From Gemmatimonadota bacterium (lineage in GTDB: Bacteria; JAAXHH01), in NCBI GenBank assembly GCA_026705925.1, contig JAPOZT010000034.1, positions 124,001 through 188,000 on the forward strand: a stretch of DNA of 64,000 bases, written 5' to 3'. Position numbers and translations under genes: made by a program. The notes beneath the pieces are model-generated. The model ran no database searches. It saw only the letters and a list, made by a program, of their open reading frames with translations, and was not told where the DNA came from. This document shows, piece by piece, positions 1 to 9,231 of this stretch (position 1 is its first letter; the number at the start of each line of letters is the position of its first letter).

Positions 1-1039
1 GCGCAACCAGGGCGGCGGGCTCATGCGGCCCCTGGTCGAGTCAGCCCGCGAGAAAATCGCCGATTTCACCGGGGCTTCCGCGAAAAACGTGGCCCTGGTA
101 CTCAACCCCACCATGGGCATGAACGTCCCCGCACGCGGACTGCCGCTGCAGCCCGGCGGAGAGGTGTTGATGAGCGACCAGGAATACCCTTCCGTCCAGC
201 GCATGTGGGAGCACATGGCCAGGACGCAGCACGTGCTGATCCGGAAGGTTCCCCTGCCGACGCCGCCCGATTCACCTGGGGAGATCGTCGACGCCTTCGC
301 CGCCCATGTCACGCCGCGTACCCAGGTAATGGTCTTCTCCCACGTCTACTGCACCACGGGTCTTGTGGCGCCCGTTGACGAACTGACCACCCTGGCCCAC
401 AGCCACGGCGCCGTGGCCGTGGTGGATGGCGCGCACGCGGTCGGCATGGTGCCGGTCGATATCGAAGCGTTGGGATGCGACTTCTATGCCAGCAGTACGC
501 ACAAGTGGCTGCTGGCGCCCAAGGGGACGGGCATCTGCTATGTCGCGGATCCCTATCTGAGCGCGCTGCCGGCGCCCATCCTGGGGTACAATACCGCGCC
601 GATCGGCCGTGCCGGGAGGTTCGACGTGACGGGGACCCACGATACGACGCACTTCGCCGGACTGGGCGCCGCCATCGATTTTCAACGGGGCATCGGATGG
701 GAGGACCGGATCAGGCCTTATTGCCTCGGCCTGGCCCGATACCTGCGCGAACTGATCATGACGGAGATCGAAGGCGCCCGCATGACCGTGCCCCCCGGAC
801 CCGAGATGTCCGGATTCCTGACTTCCTTTACCATCGATGGCTGCAATCTCCAGAAGATCGTTCAGCTCATGTGGGAGGAGTATCGCATACAGATCACCGG
901 CACGAGGGCCGGCCAACTGCCCGTCTTCCGCATATCCACGCACTTCTACGACAGCTACGAGGATATCGACCGGTTCATCGACGCGTTGAAGGAGGTGCTC
1001 GCCACCCGGCGGGACGAGCTGTTCGAAGAACGGGAATAG
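1..1039 (+). CDS. Class-V PLP aminotransferase, 5' end outside window
   Basis: The reading frame is open to the left edge, so the N-terminus is missing. The visible part has the class-V fold hallmarks: a VVDGAHAVGMV strand carrying the Asp that contacts the PLP pyridine nitrogen, then SSTHKW with the presumed Schiff-base Lys (codon 503-505), followed by KGTGICYV. The C-terminal part (FRISTHFYDSYEDIDRFIDAL) is typical of the isopenicillin-N-epimerase / cysteine-desulfurase-like branch. The substrate cannot be deduced; a cysteine desulfurase is less likely because no Cys active-site loop is seen. The helicase gene starts about 50 bases downstream on the same strand with no obvious functional link. 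Confidence 0.85.
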   Translation, partial: RNQGGGLMRPLVESAREKIADFTGASAKNVALVLNPTMGMNVPARGLPLQPGGEVLMSDQEYPSVQRMWEHMARTQHVLIRKVPLPTPPDSPGEIVDAFAAHVTPRTQVMVFSHVYCTTGLVAPVDELTTLAHSHGAVAVVDGAHAVGMVPVDIEALGCDFYASSTHKWLLAPKGTGICYVADPYLSALPAPILGYNTAPIGRAGRFDVTGTHDTTHFAGLGAAIDFQRGIGWEDRIRPYCLGLARYLRELIMTEIEGARMTVPPGPEMSGFLTSFTIDGCNLQKIVQLMWEEYRIQITGTRAGQLPVFRISTHFYDSYEDIDRFIDALKEVLATRRDELFEERE

Positions 1040-1091
1040 GCCGGAACGATCCATCCCCCGTGCCGCCCCGTGCGTTCAAGGCCCGGACCCC

Positions 1092-2489
1092 ATGCTCAGA
1101 CTCGAATTCGACCGCGGGACCATCCTGGTGCACGGCGACCGGGACCAGGTGGACGCGTTGTCCCTGCCCGGCTGCGCGTTCGACCGCCGCGTGTCGCTGC
1201 ACCGTGCTCCGGCGCGGCATTACCGCGAGATCATCACCCGGCTCAACGACCGGGGCATCCCCCACCAGGACGACGCCAGGTCCTACGGGAAGCTGGACTT
1301 GTCCTTCCAGTCGGACCGGTCCCCCTTTCCCTACCAGCAGGAGGCCGTGGACGCCTGGTGGAAGGCGGGCGGCCGGGGCATCGTCGTACTGCCCACCGGT
1401 GCGGGCAAGACTTTCGTCGCGCTCATGTGCATGGCCCGCGTCCAGCGCGGCACGCTGGTCGTCGTGCCGACCATCGACCTGATGCAGCAGTGGTATGGCG
1501 TGATTTCCAGCCAGTTCGACACCGAAGTCGGGCTGATCGGCGGGGGATACTACGACATCGAGCCCGTCTCCGTGTCCACCTACGATTCCGCGTACCTGCA
1601 CATGGAGCGGTTCGGCCATCAGTTCGGACTCGTGGTCTTCGACGAATGCCACCACCTGCCCGGTCCCTCCTACCTGATGACCGCGGACCTGTCCCTGGCG
1701 CCCTACCGGCTGGGATTGACCGCAACGCTCGAACGGGAGGACGGGGCGGAACATCTCCTGCGGGACGCGATCGGCGATACGGTCTACCGCCAGGAGATTC
1801 GGTCGCTGAGTGGGGAATACCTTTCCGGATACGAGACCATAAAGATCAGCGTGCGTCTTTCGCCGGAAGAGCGGACGGAGTACCAGGAGGCGAGAAACAT
1901 TTACCGGGCGTTCCTGGACAGCCAGCGGATCGCCCTGTCCGGCCCAGGTGGATGGGTGCGTTTCCTGGCGGCGACGTCGCGGAGCGAAGAGGGGCGGAAG
2001 GCTTTCACGGCCTACCGGACCCAGAAGGCCATCGCCCAGGGTTCGCAGGCCAAGCTGCGCGTCCTGGAACGGCTGATCCGCCAGCACCGCCGCGACCGCA
2101 TGCTCATTTTCACCAGCGACAACGAAACGGTATACCGGATCTCGCGACGTTTCCTCGTCCCCGCCATCACGCACCAGACTAAGGTCAAGGAGCGCCAGGA
2201 CATCCTCGCGGCGTTCAACGCGGGCAGGTACCCCTTCCTGGTCACGTCCCGCGTGCTGAACGAAGGGGTCGACGTCCCCGAAGCCAACGTCGCCGTGGTA
2301 CTTTCCGGCACCGGCAGCGTGAGAGAGCATGTGCAGCGTCTCGGCCGGATCCTGCGCCGTGTGGAGGGGAAGCACGCATTGCTCTACGAACTGGTGGCCG
2401 AGCAGACGGGCGAGGAATACGCGAGTTCCCGGCGAAGGCAGCACAGTGCCTACCGGAAGCCGCCGGCTCAGGAGAACGCGACATGCTGA
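1092..2489 (+). CDS. XPB/Rad25-like superfamily 2 DNA helicase
   Basis: This 465-residue SF2 helicase has Walker A PTGAGKT (about residue 101), the DEAH-type box DECH (about 184), TAT motif LTATLER, and motif VI QRLGRILRR (about 415). The short damage-recognition-like N-terminus before FPYQQEAVDAW is as in archaeal XPB. The function is ATP-driven DNA opening in repair. Its last codons overlap the start of the next gene, a Bax1/DUF790 nuclease. Archaeal XPB and Bax1 are known to work as a helicase-nuclease pair, so the overlap supports that reading. A phage- or defence-type SF2 helicase is the alternative, but the Bax1 partner argues against it. Confidence 0.9.
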   Translation: MLRLEFDRGTILVHGDRDQVDALSLPGCAFDRRVSLHRAPARHYREIITRLNDRGIPHQDDARSYGKLDLSFQSDRSPFPYQQEAVDAWWKAGGRGIVVLPTGAGKTFVALMCMARVQRGTLVVVPTIDLMQQWYGVISSQFDTEVGLIGGGYYDIEPVSVSTYDSAYLHMERFGHQFGLVVFDECHHLPGPSYLMTADLSLAPYRLGLTATLEREDGAEHLLRDAIGDTVYRQEIRSLSGEYLSGYETIKISVRLSPEERTEYQEARNIYRAFLDSQRIALSGPGGWVRFLAATSRSEEGRKAFTAYRTQKAIAQGSQAKLRVLERLIRQHRRDRMLIFTSDNETVYRISRRFLVPAITHQTKVKERQDILAAFNAGRYPFLVTSRVLNEGVDVPEANVAVVLSGTGSVREHVQRLGRILRRVEGKHALLYELVAEQTGEEYASSRRRQHSAYRKPPAQENATC

Positions 2490-3736
2490 CGGGCGACCTG
2501 CTCCGCGTACGGTTCCGCAAGGGTCAGATCCAGCTTCCCTACATCGACGAAGCGAGCGGGGATCACCTGGGCGTGGCCGGAACGCTGATCCGCGCTTTCG
2601 AGCGCCATGTAGGCGGATCCCGGCAGGAACTCGACGAAGAACTCGCGGATATCACGGGTGCGGGAACGGAATTCCTGTTTCATCGCGGCCTGAGCAAGCT
2701 GCTGAAGGATCGCTGTACGTTCGCGCCCGCTTCGCCCGTCGACCCGGTGGAACTGAGAAGCCGGATCTTCGAATCGGCGGCGGCGGCTTATCGGAACACG
2801 GACCAGGTCCGCATCGACCGGGAGGCCGTTCTGGCAGAGGCGGCGAAATCGGCCGGGATCGAAGCAAAGGAGGTCGACCGGGCCTTCTATGCCGATCTCA
2901 AGGCGGCCGAACGGCTGGAGTCCTTCAAATCCTGCACTCCGGAGTGGCTCCTGGGCAGGTACAACGTCGCGCTGGCCCAGGCCGTCCTGTTCCGGGCGAC
3001 GGAACTCGACCTGCATGTCGAGGGCGAGACTCCGGCCCGTTACCGCGACCTCTTCCGAAAGCTGAAGTTCTTCCGGCTGCTCCACGAGATCCGGCAGACC
3101 GGTCCGGGGGCATACCATATCTATATCGACGGCCCCATGGCGCTCTTCAAGTCGTCCCAGCGCTACGGATTGCAGATCGCCCAGTTTCTTCCCGCGGTCC
3201 TGCACTGCGGGAACTGGCGGATCGCCGCTTCCGTGACCTGGGGCGCCAGGCGCCGGGAGGGCGTGTTCACGCTGACGCCCGAAACGGGACTCAAACCCAT
3301 CGGCCCTTCCACGGGCCAGTGGATACCCGAGGAGGTGGCCTGGCTCGAAGAACGGTTCGGTCGGCTGAATACGGTCTGGCGCATGGCGGCCGGATCGGAG
3401 ATCATCGACCTCGAAGGCCGGGGCGTACTGGTCCCCGACTACGTCTTCACCCATCCGGCCGCGGGGACGAAAGTGTACCTGGATTTCCTCGGTTTCTGGC
3501 GTTCCGCGGCCGTCCGGACGCGTCTCGACCTGCTCCGGCGCCACGGCCCGCCCAACCTCATCCTGGCGATTTCCGACGACCTCGCCGTGGACGATGAATC
3601 CTCGTCGGGGCTGCCCGGCGAGATCTATCGGTTCCGGCGGACGCCCGTGGCCCGAGACATCCTCGGAATCCTCGACGCCATGGCGGCGGAGTCCCCCGGA
3701 GGATCTCCGGCAACACTGGACTTGTTCGATCACTGA
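2483..3736 (+). CDS. Bax1/DUF790-family nuclease, XPB partner
   Basis: This 417-residue protein begins MLTGDLLRVRFRKGQI, the characteristic DUF790 start. Its ATG lies inside the last codons of the helicase, so translation is coupled. Near residues 317-335 is a PD-(D/E)XK-like core, VPDYVF followed by VYLDFLGFW. The family usually has Glu where this protein has Asp (DFLGFW), a conservative change that should be checked. Bax1 binds XPB and cuts unwound DNA near a bubble. The protein lacks membrane segments or a signal peptide and should be cytoplasmic. The stop codon is followed by an immediate 14-bp tandem duplication that repeats the TGA. Confidence 0.85.
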   Translation: MLTGDLLRVRFRKGQIQLPYIDEASGDHLGVAGTLIRAFERHVGGSRQELDEELADITGAGTEFLFHRGLSKLLKDRCTFAPASPVDPVELRSRIFESAAAAYRNTDQVRIDREAVLAEAAKSAGIEAKEVDRAFYADLKAAERLESFKSCTPEWLLGRYNVALAQAVLFRATELDLHVEGETPARYRDLFRKLKFFRLLHEIRQTGPGAYHIYIDGPMALFKSSQRYGLQIAQFLPAVLHCGNWRIAASVTWGARRREGVFTLTPETGLKPIGPSTGQWIPEEVAWLEERFGRLNTVWRMAAGSEIIDLEGRGVLVPDYVFTHPAAGTKVYLDFLGFWRSAAVRTRLDLLRRHGPPNLILAISDDLAVDDESSSGLPGEIYRFRRTPVARDILGILDAMAAESPGGSPATLDLFDH

Positions 3737-3760
3737 GGAGCGGCATTTGAGGAGCGGCAT
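3734..3760 (+). repeat. 14-bp tandem duplication over the bax1 stop codon
   Basis: TGAGGAGCGGCAT occurs at 3734 and again at 3748. The first copy begins with the stop codon of the Bax1 gene. The period of 14 is not a multiple of three, so the second TGA is out of frame. Confidence 0.9.
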
Positions 3761-3797
3761 AAATGGGTTGATTTGACCGTCCGCCGTGCCATAGGTT

Positions 3798-6671
3798 ATG
3801 GCCATGTCCTCCCATCCTTCCACTTCCGTTTCTTCGCCATGGATTACCCGGGGTTTCGAGGCCTTCCGCCGGGGCGTCTTCGGCAATGGCGGCCAGAATC
3901 TCTATGTGTCGCGGGCGGGGGTGCTGCAACGCATCCACCAGTTCGACCTGGACCGGGACGGCCACGTAGACCTCGTCTTCTGCAACAGCCAGAACCACGG
4001 TGAAAAACCTCCGGTCATCCTGTATCATGACGTATTTGGAAAAACCTCGTCTCAGTTCCTGCCGTCCGACGGGGCAAGAACGGGTGTCGTCGCCGATCTG
4101 AACGGGGACGGATTCGACGACCTGGTCGTCGGCATGTTCTACAACGGCATCCGGCGGGATCTCAACGCGTACCTCTACTACGGCGGCCCGGACGGACTCG
4201 GCGAAGGGCGTATGCAGTACCTGCCCGCGCCATGCTGCACTGCCGTGGCCGCGGGGGATTTCGACGGCGACGGAAGACCGGACCTGGCCTTCGTTTCAGG
4301 CGGCAGGCTGCGGTTGTTCCGCCAGACGGCGCTGGGCTTCGAACCGAAAGGCTACCGGGACCTGGACATCGAGGCAGACCAGGCCGCGTCCTGCGACGTG
4401 GACTGCGACGGGTACGCCGACCTGGTCATCCGGACCGCACGGGGGGATGTCCGGATATACTGGGGCGGCCCCGGCGGAATCGTGCCGGAACGATCGTCCG
4501 ACGTCCCCGTCGAGGCAGACCCGCCCGGAAAACCGGACCAGGCGGATCAGGCGGACCAGGCGGACCAGGCGGACCAGGCGGACCAGGCGGACCAGGCGGA
4601 CCAGGCGGACCAGGCGGACCAGGCGGACCAGGCGGACCAGGACCTCGATGGCTATCCCGAAGAGGTCGATCCCGCTGTCCCGCTGGTCTCCGTGCTCCGG
4701 GTCCGGGGTGTGCCCCATGTATTCGTCGCGCGGACCGATGCGGTCTATCTCGTGCCCTTCGAAGGGGGTCGGGCAGCCGGGACGCCGGTCCGGCTTTCCT
4801 GCCGGAATGCCTTCGCCGCCGCCGCGGGTGACCTGGCCGGGGACGGACGTTGCGACCTGGTCGTGGCCTGCCGGGACCGCCACGACGGGGAGGAGTGTTC
4901 GTGGCTGTACCACGGCGGGGACGAGGACAGGTACAGCGATCAAAACAGGACGGCGATCCCCAGCCGTTACGCCTGCGATGCGGCGGTCGGGGATCTGGAC
5001 GGGGACGGCCGGTCCGAGATCGTGATCTGTCAGACCCATACGCCGGAAAGCTATACATCGGAATCCCTGGCGTACCGCTGGGGCCGGGACGGGCTGGCGC
5101 CGCCGCGCGTCCTCGAGACCCATGACGCCCGGCGGGTGCTGCTGGTCCGCATGGCCCGCGCATCGGACGATCCCCTTCCTCAGGCCGTTTTCATCAACCA
5201 GTTCAGCCGGAACCTGAGGGGTGACATCCCCGTCTGCGTCTATCACGGCGGTCCCGACGGGTTTGACGCGGAACGCCGCCAGGAAGTGCCGGGGTGGGGC
5301 GCGGTGGAAGCGCTACGATGCGACCTGAACGACGACGGGATGCCCGATCTGATCCTGGCCAACGCGTCCGAGAACTCGGTCCGCCAGGATCCGGGGTCCT
5401 ACGTGTACTACAATGCGGAAGGACGATTCGGGACCGAACCGGACGTGCGCCTTCCGACCGTGCGCGCCCACGGGGTCTGTTGCGCGGACCTGGACCAGGA
5501 CGGATACCTGGACCTCGTCTTCTGCGGTTTCGACCATCCGGATATCGTCATCTTCTACGGTGGTCGTGACGGCTTCGACGCCGGCCGAACGGAGCGCATC
5601 CGGCTCGAATACGAGGGCGTCGTGTACAAGGATCCGCGCTGGATCTTCCTCGTCGACCTGGACGGCGACGGCTGGCTCGACCTGGTCGTGCCGCAGATCG
5701 CCGACGACTACAGCTTCATCCTCTGGGGCGGCCCAGAAGGCTTCAGCATGGACCGATGCCAGGCGCTTTCCGTGTGGCACGGCGCCTGCGCCCGAGCGGC
5801 GGACCTCAGCGGGAACGGGTATCCCGACCTGGTCATCGGCGGGCACGAGCCGTCTATCGGGGCGCCCCACGACTCCTTCGTGCACATCTACTGGAACGGT
5901 CCCGACGGGCTACGCGAGGACCGCCGCACCCTCCTGCCGTCCAACGCGGTGAACGCCATGTCCATCATGGACTTCAACGGGGACGGCCTGCTCGACCTCT
6001 TCGTCTGCTCCTACCACGACAACCGCGTGCGCGACATCGATTCCTACATCTACTGGAACCGTGCCGGCCGGGGATTCTCGGCCGATGACCGCACCCGGCT
6101 GTTTACCCATTCCGCGTCGGGCTGCGTGGCCGCGGATTTCGACGGAGACGGCCGCGTCGACCTCGCCATCGCCTATCACAAGGTCGAGGGCGACCACGTC
6201 GGCCATTCCGCCGTTTGGTGGAACGGTCCCGGCGGGTTCGACGCCAGGCGGGTCACACGGCTGCCCACGACGGGCCCCCACGGCATGACCGCTGTGCAGA
6301 CGGGAAACATCCTGGACGCGGGACCGGAAGAATACTATGTCTCGGCGCCCCACGAGATACCCCATGGGCAGGCCGTGACCGCCATAGACTGGGAAGCGGA
6401 ATGCGGGCCGGGTACCTGGGTGCACGCCCAGGTCCGGTGGGCGGACTCGGAGGAGGCGTTGGCACGTTCGGACTGGCATGGCGCCGGAGGACCGGGCACC
6501 TGGTACGAAACACCCCAGCCGGTACGGGTCTCGGGTGCGGCCACGGGCACGGACTCAGGCGCGGGCACGGACTCGGGCGCGGGATCATGGGTTCAGTATC
6601 GTCTCGCGCTAGGCGCGAAAAACGGGGGAAGCACCCCGAGGGTCACGGAAGTCCGGCTGGAAACGGGCTGA
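3798..6671 (+). CDS. FG-GAP/VCBS repeat protein with Asp-Gln-Ala tract
   Basis: This 957-residue protein is built from about a dozen FG-GAP-like blades. Each has a calcium-loop signature such as DLNGDGFDDLVVG, DFDGDGRPDLAF or DLDGDGWLDLVV, usually followed by YYGGPDGL or IYWNGPDG. This predicts one or two beta-propellers that bind calcium. No convincing signal peptide or lipobox is visible at the N-terminus (MAMSSHPSTSVSSPWITRG), which is unusual for a family that is mostly secreted; the ATG six bases downstream is an equally possible start. Between two blades (about residues 247-281) sits an Asp-Gln-Ala repeat encoded by a 9-bp minisatellite. A Gly/Thr/Asp/Ser repeat lies near the C-terminus, before a WVQYRLAL beta-domain. 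The ligand and role are unknown. Confidence 0.85.
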   Translation: MAMSSHPSTSVSSPWITRGFEAFRRGVFGNGGQNLYVSRAGVLQRIHQFDLDRDGHVDLVFCNSQNHGEKPPVILYHDVFGKTSSQFLPSDGARTGVVADLNGDGFDDLVVGMFYNGIRRDLNAYLYYGGPDGLGEGRMQYLPAPCCTAVAAGDFDGDGRPDLAFVSGGRLRLFRQTALGFEPKGYRDLDIEADQAASCDVDCDGYADLVIRTARGDVRIYWGGPGGIVPERSSDVPVEADPPGKPDQADQADQADQADQADQADQADQADQADQADQADQDLDGYPEEVDPAVPLVSVLRVRGVPHVFVARTDAVYLVPFEGGRAAGTPVRLSCRNAFAAAAGDLAGDGRCDLVVACRDRHDGEECSWLYHGGDEDRYSDQNRTAIPSRYACDAAVGDLDGDGRSEIVICQTHTPESYTSESLAYRWGRDGLAPPRVLETHDARRVLLVRMARASDDPLPQAVFINQFSRNLRGDIPVCVYHGGPDGFDAERRQEVPGWGAVEALRCDLNDDGMPDLILANASENSVRQDPGSYVYYNAEGRFGTEPDVRLPTVRAHGVCCADLDQDGYLDLVFCGFDHPDIVIFYGGRDGFDAGRTERIRLEYEGVVYKDPRWIFLVDLDGDGWLDLVVPQIADDYSFILWGGPEGFSMDRCQALSVWHGACARAADLSGNGYPDLVIGGHEPSIGAPHDSFVHIYWNGPDGLREDRRTLLPSNAVNAMSIMDFNGDGLLDLFVCSYHDNRVRDIDSYIYWNRAGRGFSADDRTRLFTHSASGCVAADFDGDGRVDLAIAYHKVEGDHVGHSAVWWNGPGGFDARRVTRLPTTGPHGMTAVQTGNILDAGPEEYYVSAPHEIPHGQAVTAIDWEAECGPGTWVHAQVRWADSEEALARSDWHGAGGPGTWYETPQPVRVSGAATGTDSGAGTDSGAGSWVQYRLALGAKNGGSTPRVTEVRLETG
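4536..4640 (+). repeat. 9-bp minisatellite, 11.7 copies, coding (Asp-Gln-Ala)n
   Basis: GACCAGGCG is repeated eleven full times plus GACCAG, in frame with the FG-GAP gene. Only the second unit differs (GATCAGGCG). Because the unit is a multiple of three, copy-number change keeps the frame. Confidence 0.97.
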
Positions 6672-6741
6672 AGGCACAGCCGCCTCGTCCTTCGGCAAGG
6701 GGGGGCCGCGGGTCGGCAGATGGATCACCGGAGAACAGGGC

Positions 6742-7602
6742 ATGCGCAAGGCGTCGGAAGTTTTTGATGAGATTCAACGCTGGGCGGAAGCGGACGATCA
6801 GATCAGAGGACTGGTCCTGTCGAGTGGCCGGGTCGATGGAAACGACAAGGTCGACCTGTTGTCGGATTACGACGTGATCGTGTACGTCAGGGACCTGGAA
6901 CCCTACAAACGGGACGACGGCTGGCTGGAAACGTTCGGATCCGTGATGACGCGCTCGCCACCCTTGCCAACCTTGTTTGATGATGCCAGGATTGGCCGCA
7001 TGGTGATCTATGACGATGGCATCCGGATCGACTGGAGCGTCGCGGACGTCGAATCCATGCACGACCTCAACGGCGAGCCCGAACCTTACCGGGTGCTGCT
7101 GGACAAGGACCGGATAGTAAAGAACCCCATACTGCCCTATCACAGCGCCTACCACGTTCAAAGACCTTCGAAGGACGAATATGACGAACTGGTGGCCGAT
7201 TTCTGGTGGGACATCATCTACGTGGCCAAGGCCCTGTGGCGCGATGAGCTCTACTGGGCAAAGCACATGAACAGAAAGGTCCATTCCCCCTTTCTTGAAA
7301 AAGTCATCGAATGGCATATCGGCATGAAAAACGACTGGTCGGTTACGACCAACAAACACGGCCGCTGGTTCAAGCGCTACCTTGACCCCGGGACATGGGC
7401 GGAAATCGAATCCACGTATTCGGGTGCGGACCCGGATCAGAACTGGGACGCCCTGTTCAATGCGATCCGGCTGTTCCGGCGTCTTGCCGTCACAGTCGCC
7501 GACGGGTTGGATTTCGAATATCCTCACGAAACCGACCGGCGCGTCACAGCGTACATGGGGAAGATCAGGCGGCTGGACCGGGACGCCGAGGATTTCGTAT
7601 GA
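6742..7602 (+). CDS. ANT(6)/AadK-like nucleotidyltransferase
   Basis: This 286-residue protein matches the aminoglycoside 6-adenylyltransferase family in length and layout. An N-terminal nucleotidyltransferase core LVLSSGRVDGNDKVDLLSDYD carries the Asp pair (SDYDV). It is followed by IRIDWSVAD and by a helical C-terminal half with FWWDIIYVAKAL and HIGMKNDWSV. The family transfers AMP to streptomycin, but chromosomal members in environmental bacteria often have no shown resistance function. The gene sits just upstream of an aldehyde dehydrogenase with a 54-base gap that contains a tandem copy of its own stop-codon region. A related nucleotidyltransferase with another substrate is possible. Confidence 0.8.
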   Translation: MRKASEVFDEIQRWAEADDQIRGLVLSSGRVDGNDKVDLLSDYDVIVYVRDLEPYKRDDGWLETFGSVMTRSPPLPTLFDDARIGRMVIYDDGIRIDWSVADVESMHDLNGEPEPYRVLLDKDRIVKNPILPYHSAYHVQRPSKDEYDELVADFWWDIIYVAKALWRDELYWAKHMNRKVHSPFLEKVIEWHIGMKNDWSVTTNKHGRWFKRYLDPGTWAEIESTYSGADPDQNWDALFNAIRLFRRLAVTVADGLDFEYPHETDRRVTAYMGKIRRLDRDAEDFV

Positions 7603-7637
7603 ACCCGGGCGCGACGCCGAGGATTTCGTGTGAACCC
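7582..7637 (+). repeat. 31-bp-period tandem duplication over a stop codon
   Basis: GACGCCGAGGATTTCGT-N-TGAACCC occurs at 7582 and at 7613 with one mismatch. The first copy contains the TGA of the nucleotidyltransferase gene. The second copy lies between that gene and the ALDH start. Confidence 0.9.
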
Positions 7638-7656
7638 AAACACTGGAGTATCGAAG

Positions 7657-9195
7657 ATGAAGGCACTGCTTGAAAAACTGAACATCGAAGCCTTGAACGC
7701 CGGGGCCTGTACGGGGATGGACGGCTGGATACACGGGGAGGGACCGATCCTGACGTCGTACAATCCGACGACCGGCGATCCGATCGCGGGCGTCCGGCAG
7801 GCGACGCCCGAGGTCTATGACCGGGTGATCGAACACGCCCGCGCCACCTTCGATACCTGGCGAGCGCTGCCCGCGCCGAAGCGGGGTGACATGGTCAGGG
7901 ACCTGGGCAACATCCTGCGGGCGTACAAGGAACCGCTGGGTGAACTCGTCTCCCTGGAGATGGGGAAGATCCGCGTGGAGGGCATGGGGGAAGTCCAGGA
8001 GATGATCGACATCTGCGATTTCGCCGTGGGACTTTCCCGCCAGTTGTATGGACTGACCATCGCGAGCGAGCGGCCGAGTCACCGCATGAGCGAGCAGTGG
8101 CACCCCCTGGGCGTGATCGGCATCATCACCGCCTTCAATTTCCCCGTGGCAGTCTGGTCGTGGAACGCTTCCCTGGCTTCGGTATGCGGCGACGTCACCG
8201 TATGGAAACCGAGCGGGCAGACGCCGCTGACGGCCGTGGCCACGCAGCACCTGTGCAACCGGGTCATGGCCGACCATGGCGTGGACGGCGTGTTCAATCT
8301 GGCCATCGGCCGCGGCAGCGATGTGGGCAATCTCATCCTCGATGACGAACGCATACCGCTCGTATCCTTCACGGGTTCGACCGCGACGGGCAGGACCGTG
8401 GCCGCACGGGTCGCTTCCCGGTTCGGCCGCAGCATACTGGAGCTGGGCGGCAACAACGCGATCGTCGTCTCCGAGCACGCCGACCTAGAACTCGCCGTGC
8501 CCGGCATCGTCTTCGGCGCCGTGGGTACGGCGGGACAGCGGTGCACCTCGACGCGTCGCATCATCGGGCACAAGAGCATGACGTCGAAGCTGATCGATCG
8601 ATTGGCCCACGCCTACGCGCAGGTGCCGATGGGAGACCCCATCGACGACGGCACGCTCATGGGACCACTGGTCACGGCCGACGCCGTGGACGACATGATG
8701 CGGGCCATCGAGCAGGCGAAGGCCGAGGGCGGCGAGGTCGTCACCGGCGGGAAACACCGTCCGGACCTGGGACCGAACTTCGTCGAACCGACGATCATAC
8801 GCATGCCCGCCCAGTCGGCTATCGTGAAACAGGAGACCTTCGCCCCGATTCTGTACATCCTGGAGTATGAAACCCTGGACGAGGCCATCGACCTCCACAA
8901 CGACGTGCCCCAGGGGCTTTCCAGCGCGATCTTCACCGACAGCCTGCGCGAGGCGGAGCGGTTTCTCTCCGCTACGGGATCGGACTGCGGCATCGCGAAC
9001 GTGAACATCGGCACGTCCGGCGCCGAGATCGGCGGGGCCTTCGGCGGCGAGAAGGAGACGGGCGGCGGCCGCGAATCGGGCTCGGACGCCTGGAAAGCCT
9101 ACATGCGCCGCCAGACCAATACCGTCAACTGGTCCACCGATCTCCCGCTGGCCCAGGGAATCGAATTCGACACCGGCGGAGCGGACGGTGACTGA
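7657..9195 (+). CDS. ALDH7-family aldehyde dehydrogenase (aminoadipate-semialdehyde type)
   Basis: This 512-residue enzyme of the antiquitin (ALDH7A1 / AmaB) family oxidises 2-aminoadipate 6-semialdehyde, in equilibrium with piperideine-6-carboxylate, to 2-aminoadipate with NAD(P)+. Visible signatures are SEQWHPLGVIGIITAFNFPV, LELGGNNA (catalytic Glu, about residue 262) and GQRCTSTRR (catalytic Cys, about 295). The ATG was chosen over an upstream GTG because GGAG lies eight bases before it. It is followed after 36 bases by a PhyH dioxygenase. A kinase/aminotransferase fusion of the hydroxylysine-catabolism families lies close by, which supports the aminoadipate-semialdehyde assignment over a generic ALDH. 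Confidence 0.9.
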   Translation: MKALLEKLNIEALNAGACTGMDGWIHGEGPILTSYNPTTGDPIAGVRQATPEVYDRVIEHARATFDTWRALPAPKRGDMVRDLGNILRAYKEPLGELVSLEMGKIRVEGMGEVQEMIDICDFAVGLSRQLYGLTIASERPSHRMSEQWHPLGVIGIITAFNFPVAVWSWNASLASVCGDVTVWKPSGQTPLTAVATQHLCNRVMADHGVDGVFNLAIGRGSDVGNLILDDERIPLVSFTGSTATGRTVAARVASRFGRSILELGGNNAIVVSEHADLELAVPGIVFGAVGTAGQRCTSTRRIIGHKSMTSKLIDRLAHAYAQVPMGDPIDDGTLMGPLVTADAVDDMMRAIEQAKAEGGEVVTGGKHRPDLGPNFVEPTIIRMPAQSAIVKQETFAPILYILEYETLDEAIDLHNDVPQGLSSAIFTDSLREAERFLSATGSDCGIANVNIGTSGAEIGGAFGGEKETGGGRESGSDAWKAYMRRQTNTVNWSTDLPLAQGIEFDTGGADGD

Positions 9196-9231
9196 CCGCG
9201 CTTCTCAAATCAACCACAGGGAGGAATACGC

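Noticed and set aside
4520-4650. CRISPR-like repeat array
   Set aside because: Units are 9 bp with no spacers and stay in frame inside a gene; it is a coding minisatellite.
6742-7602. Functional streptomycin resistance gene
   Set aside because: Family resemblance only; no mobile element, resistance neighbours or evidence of activity.
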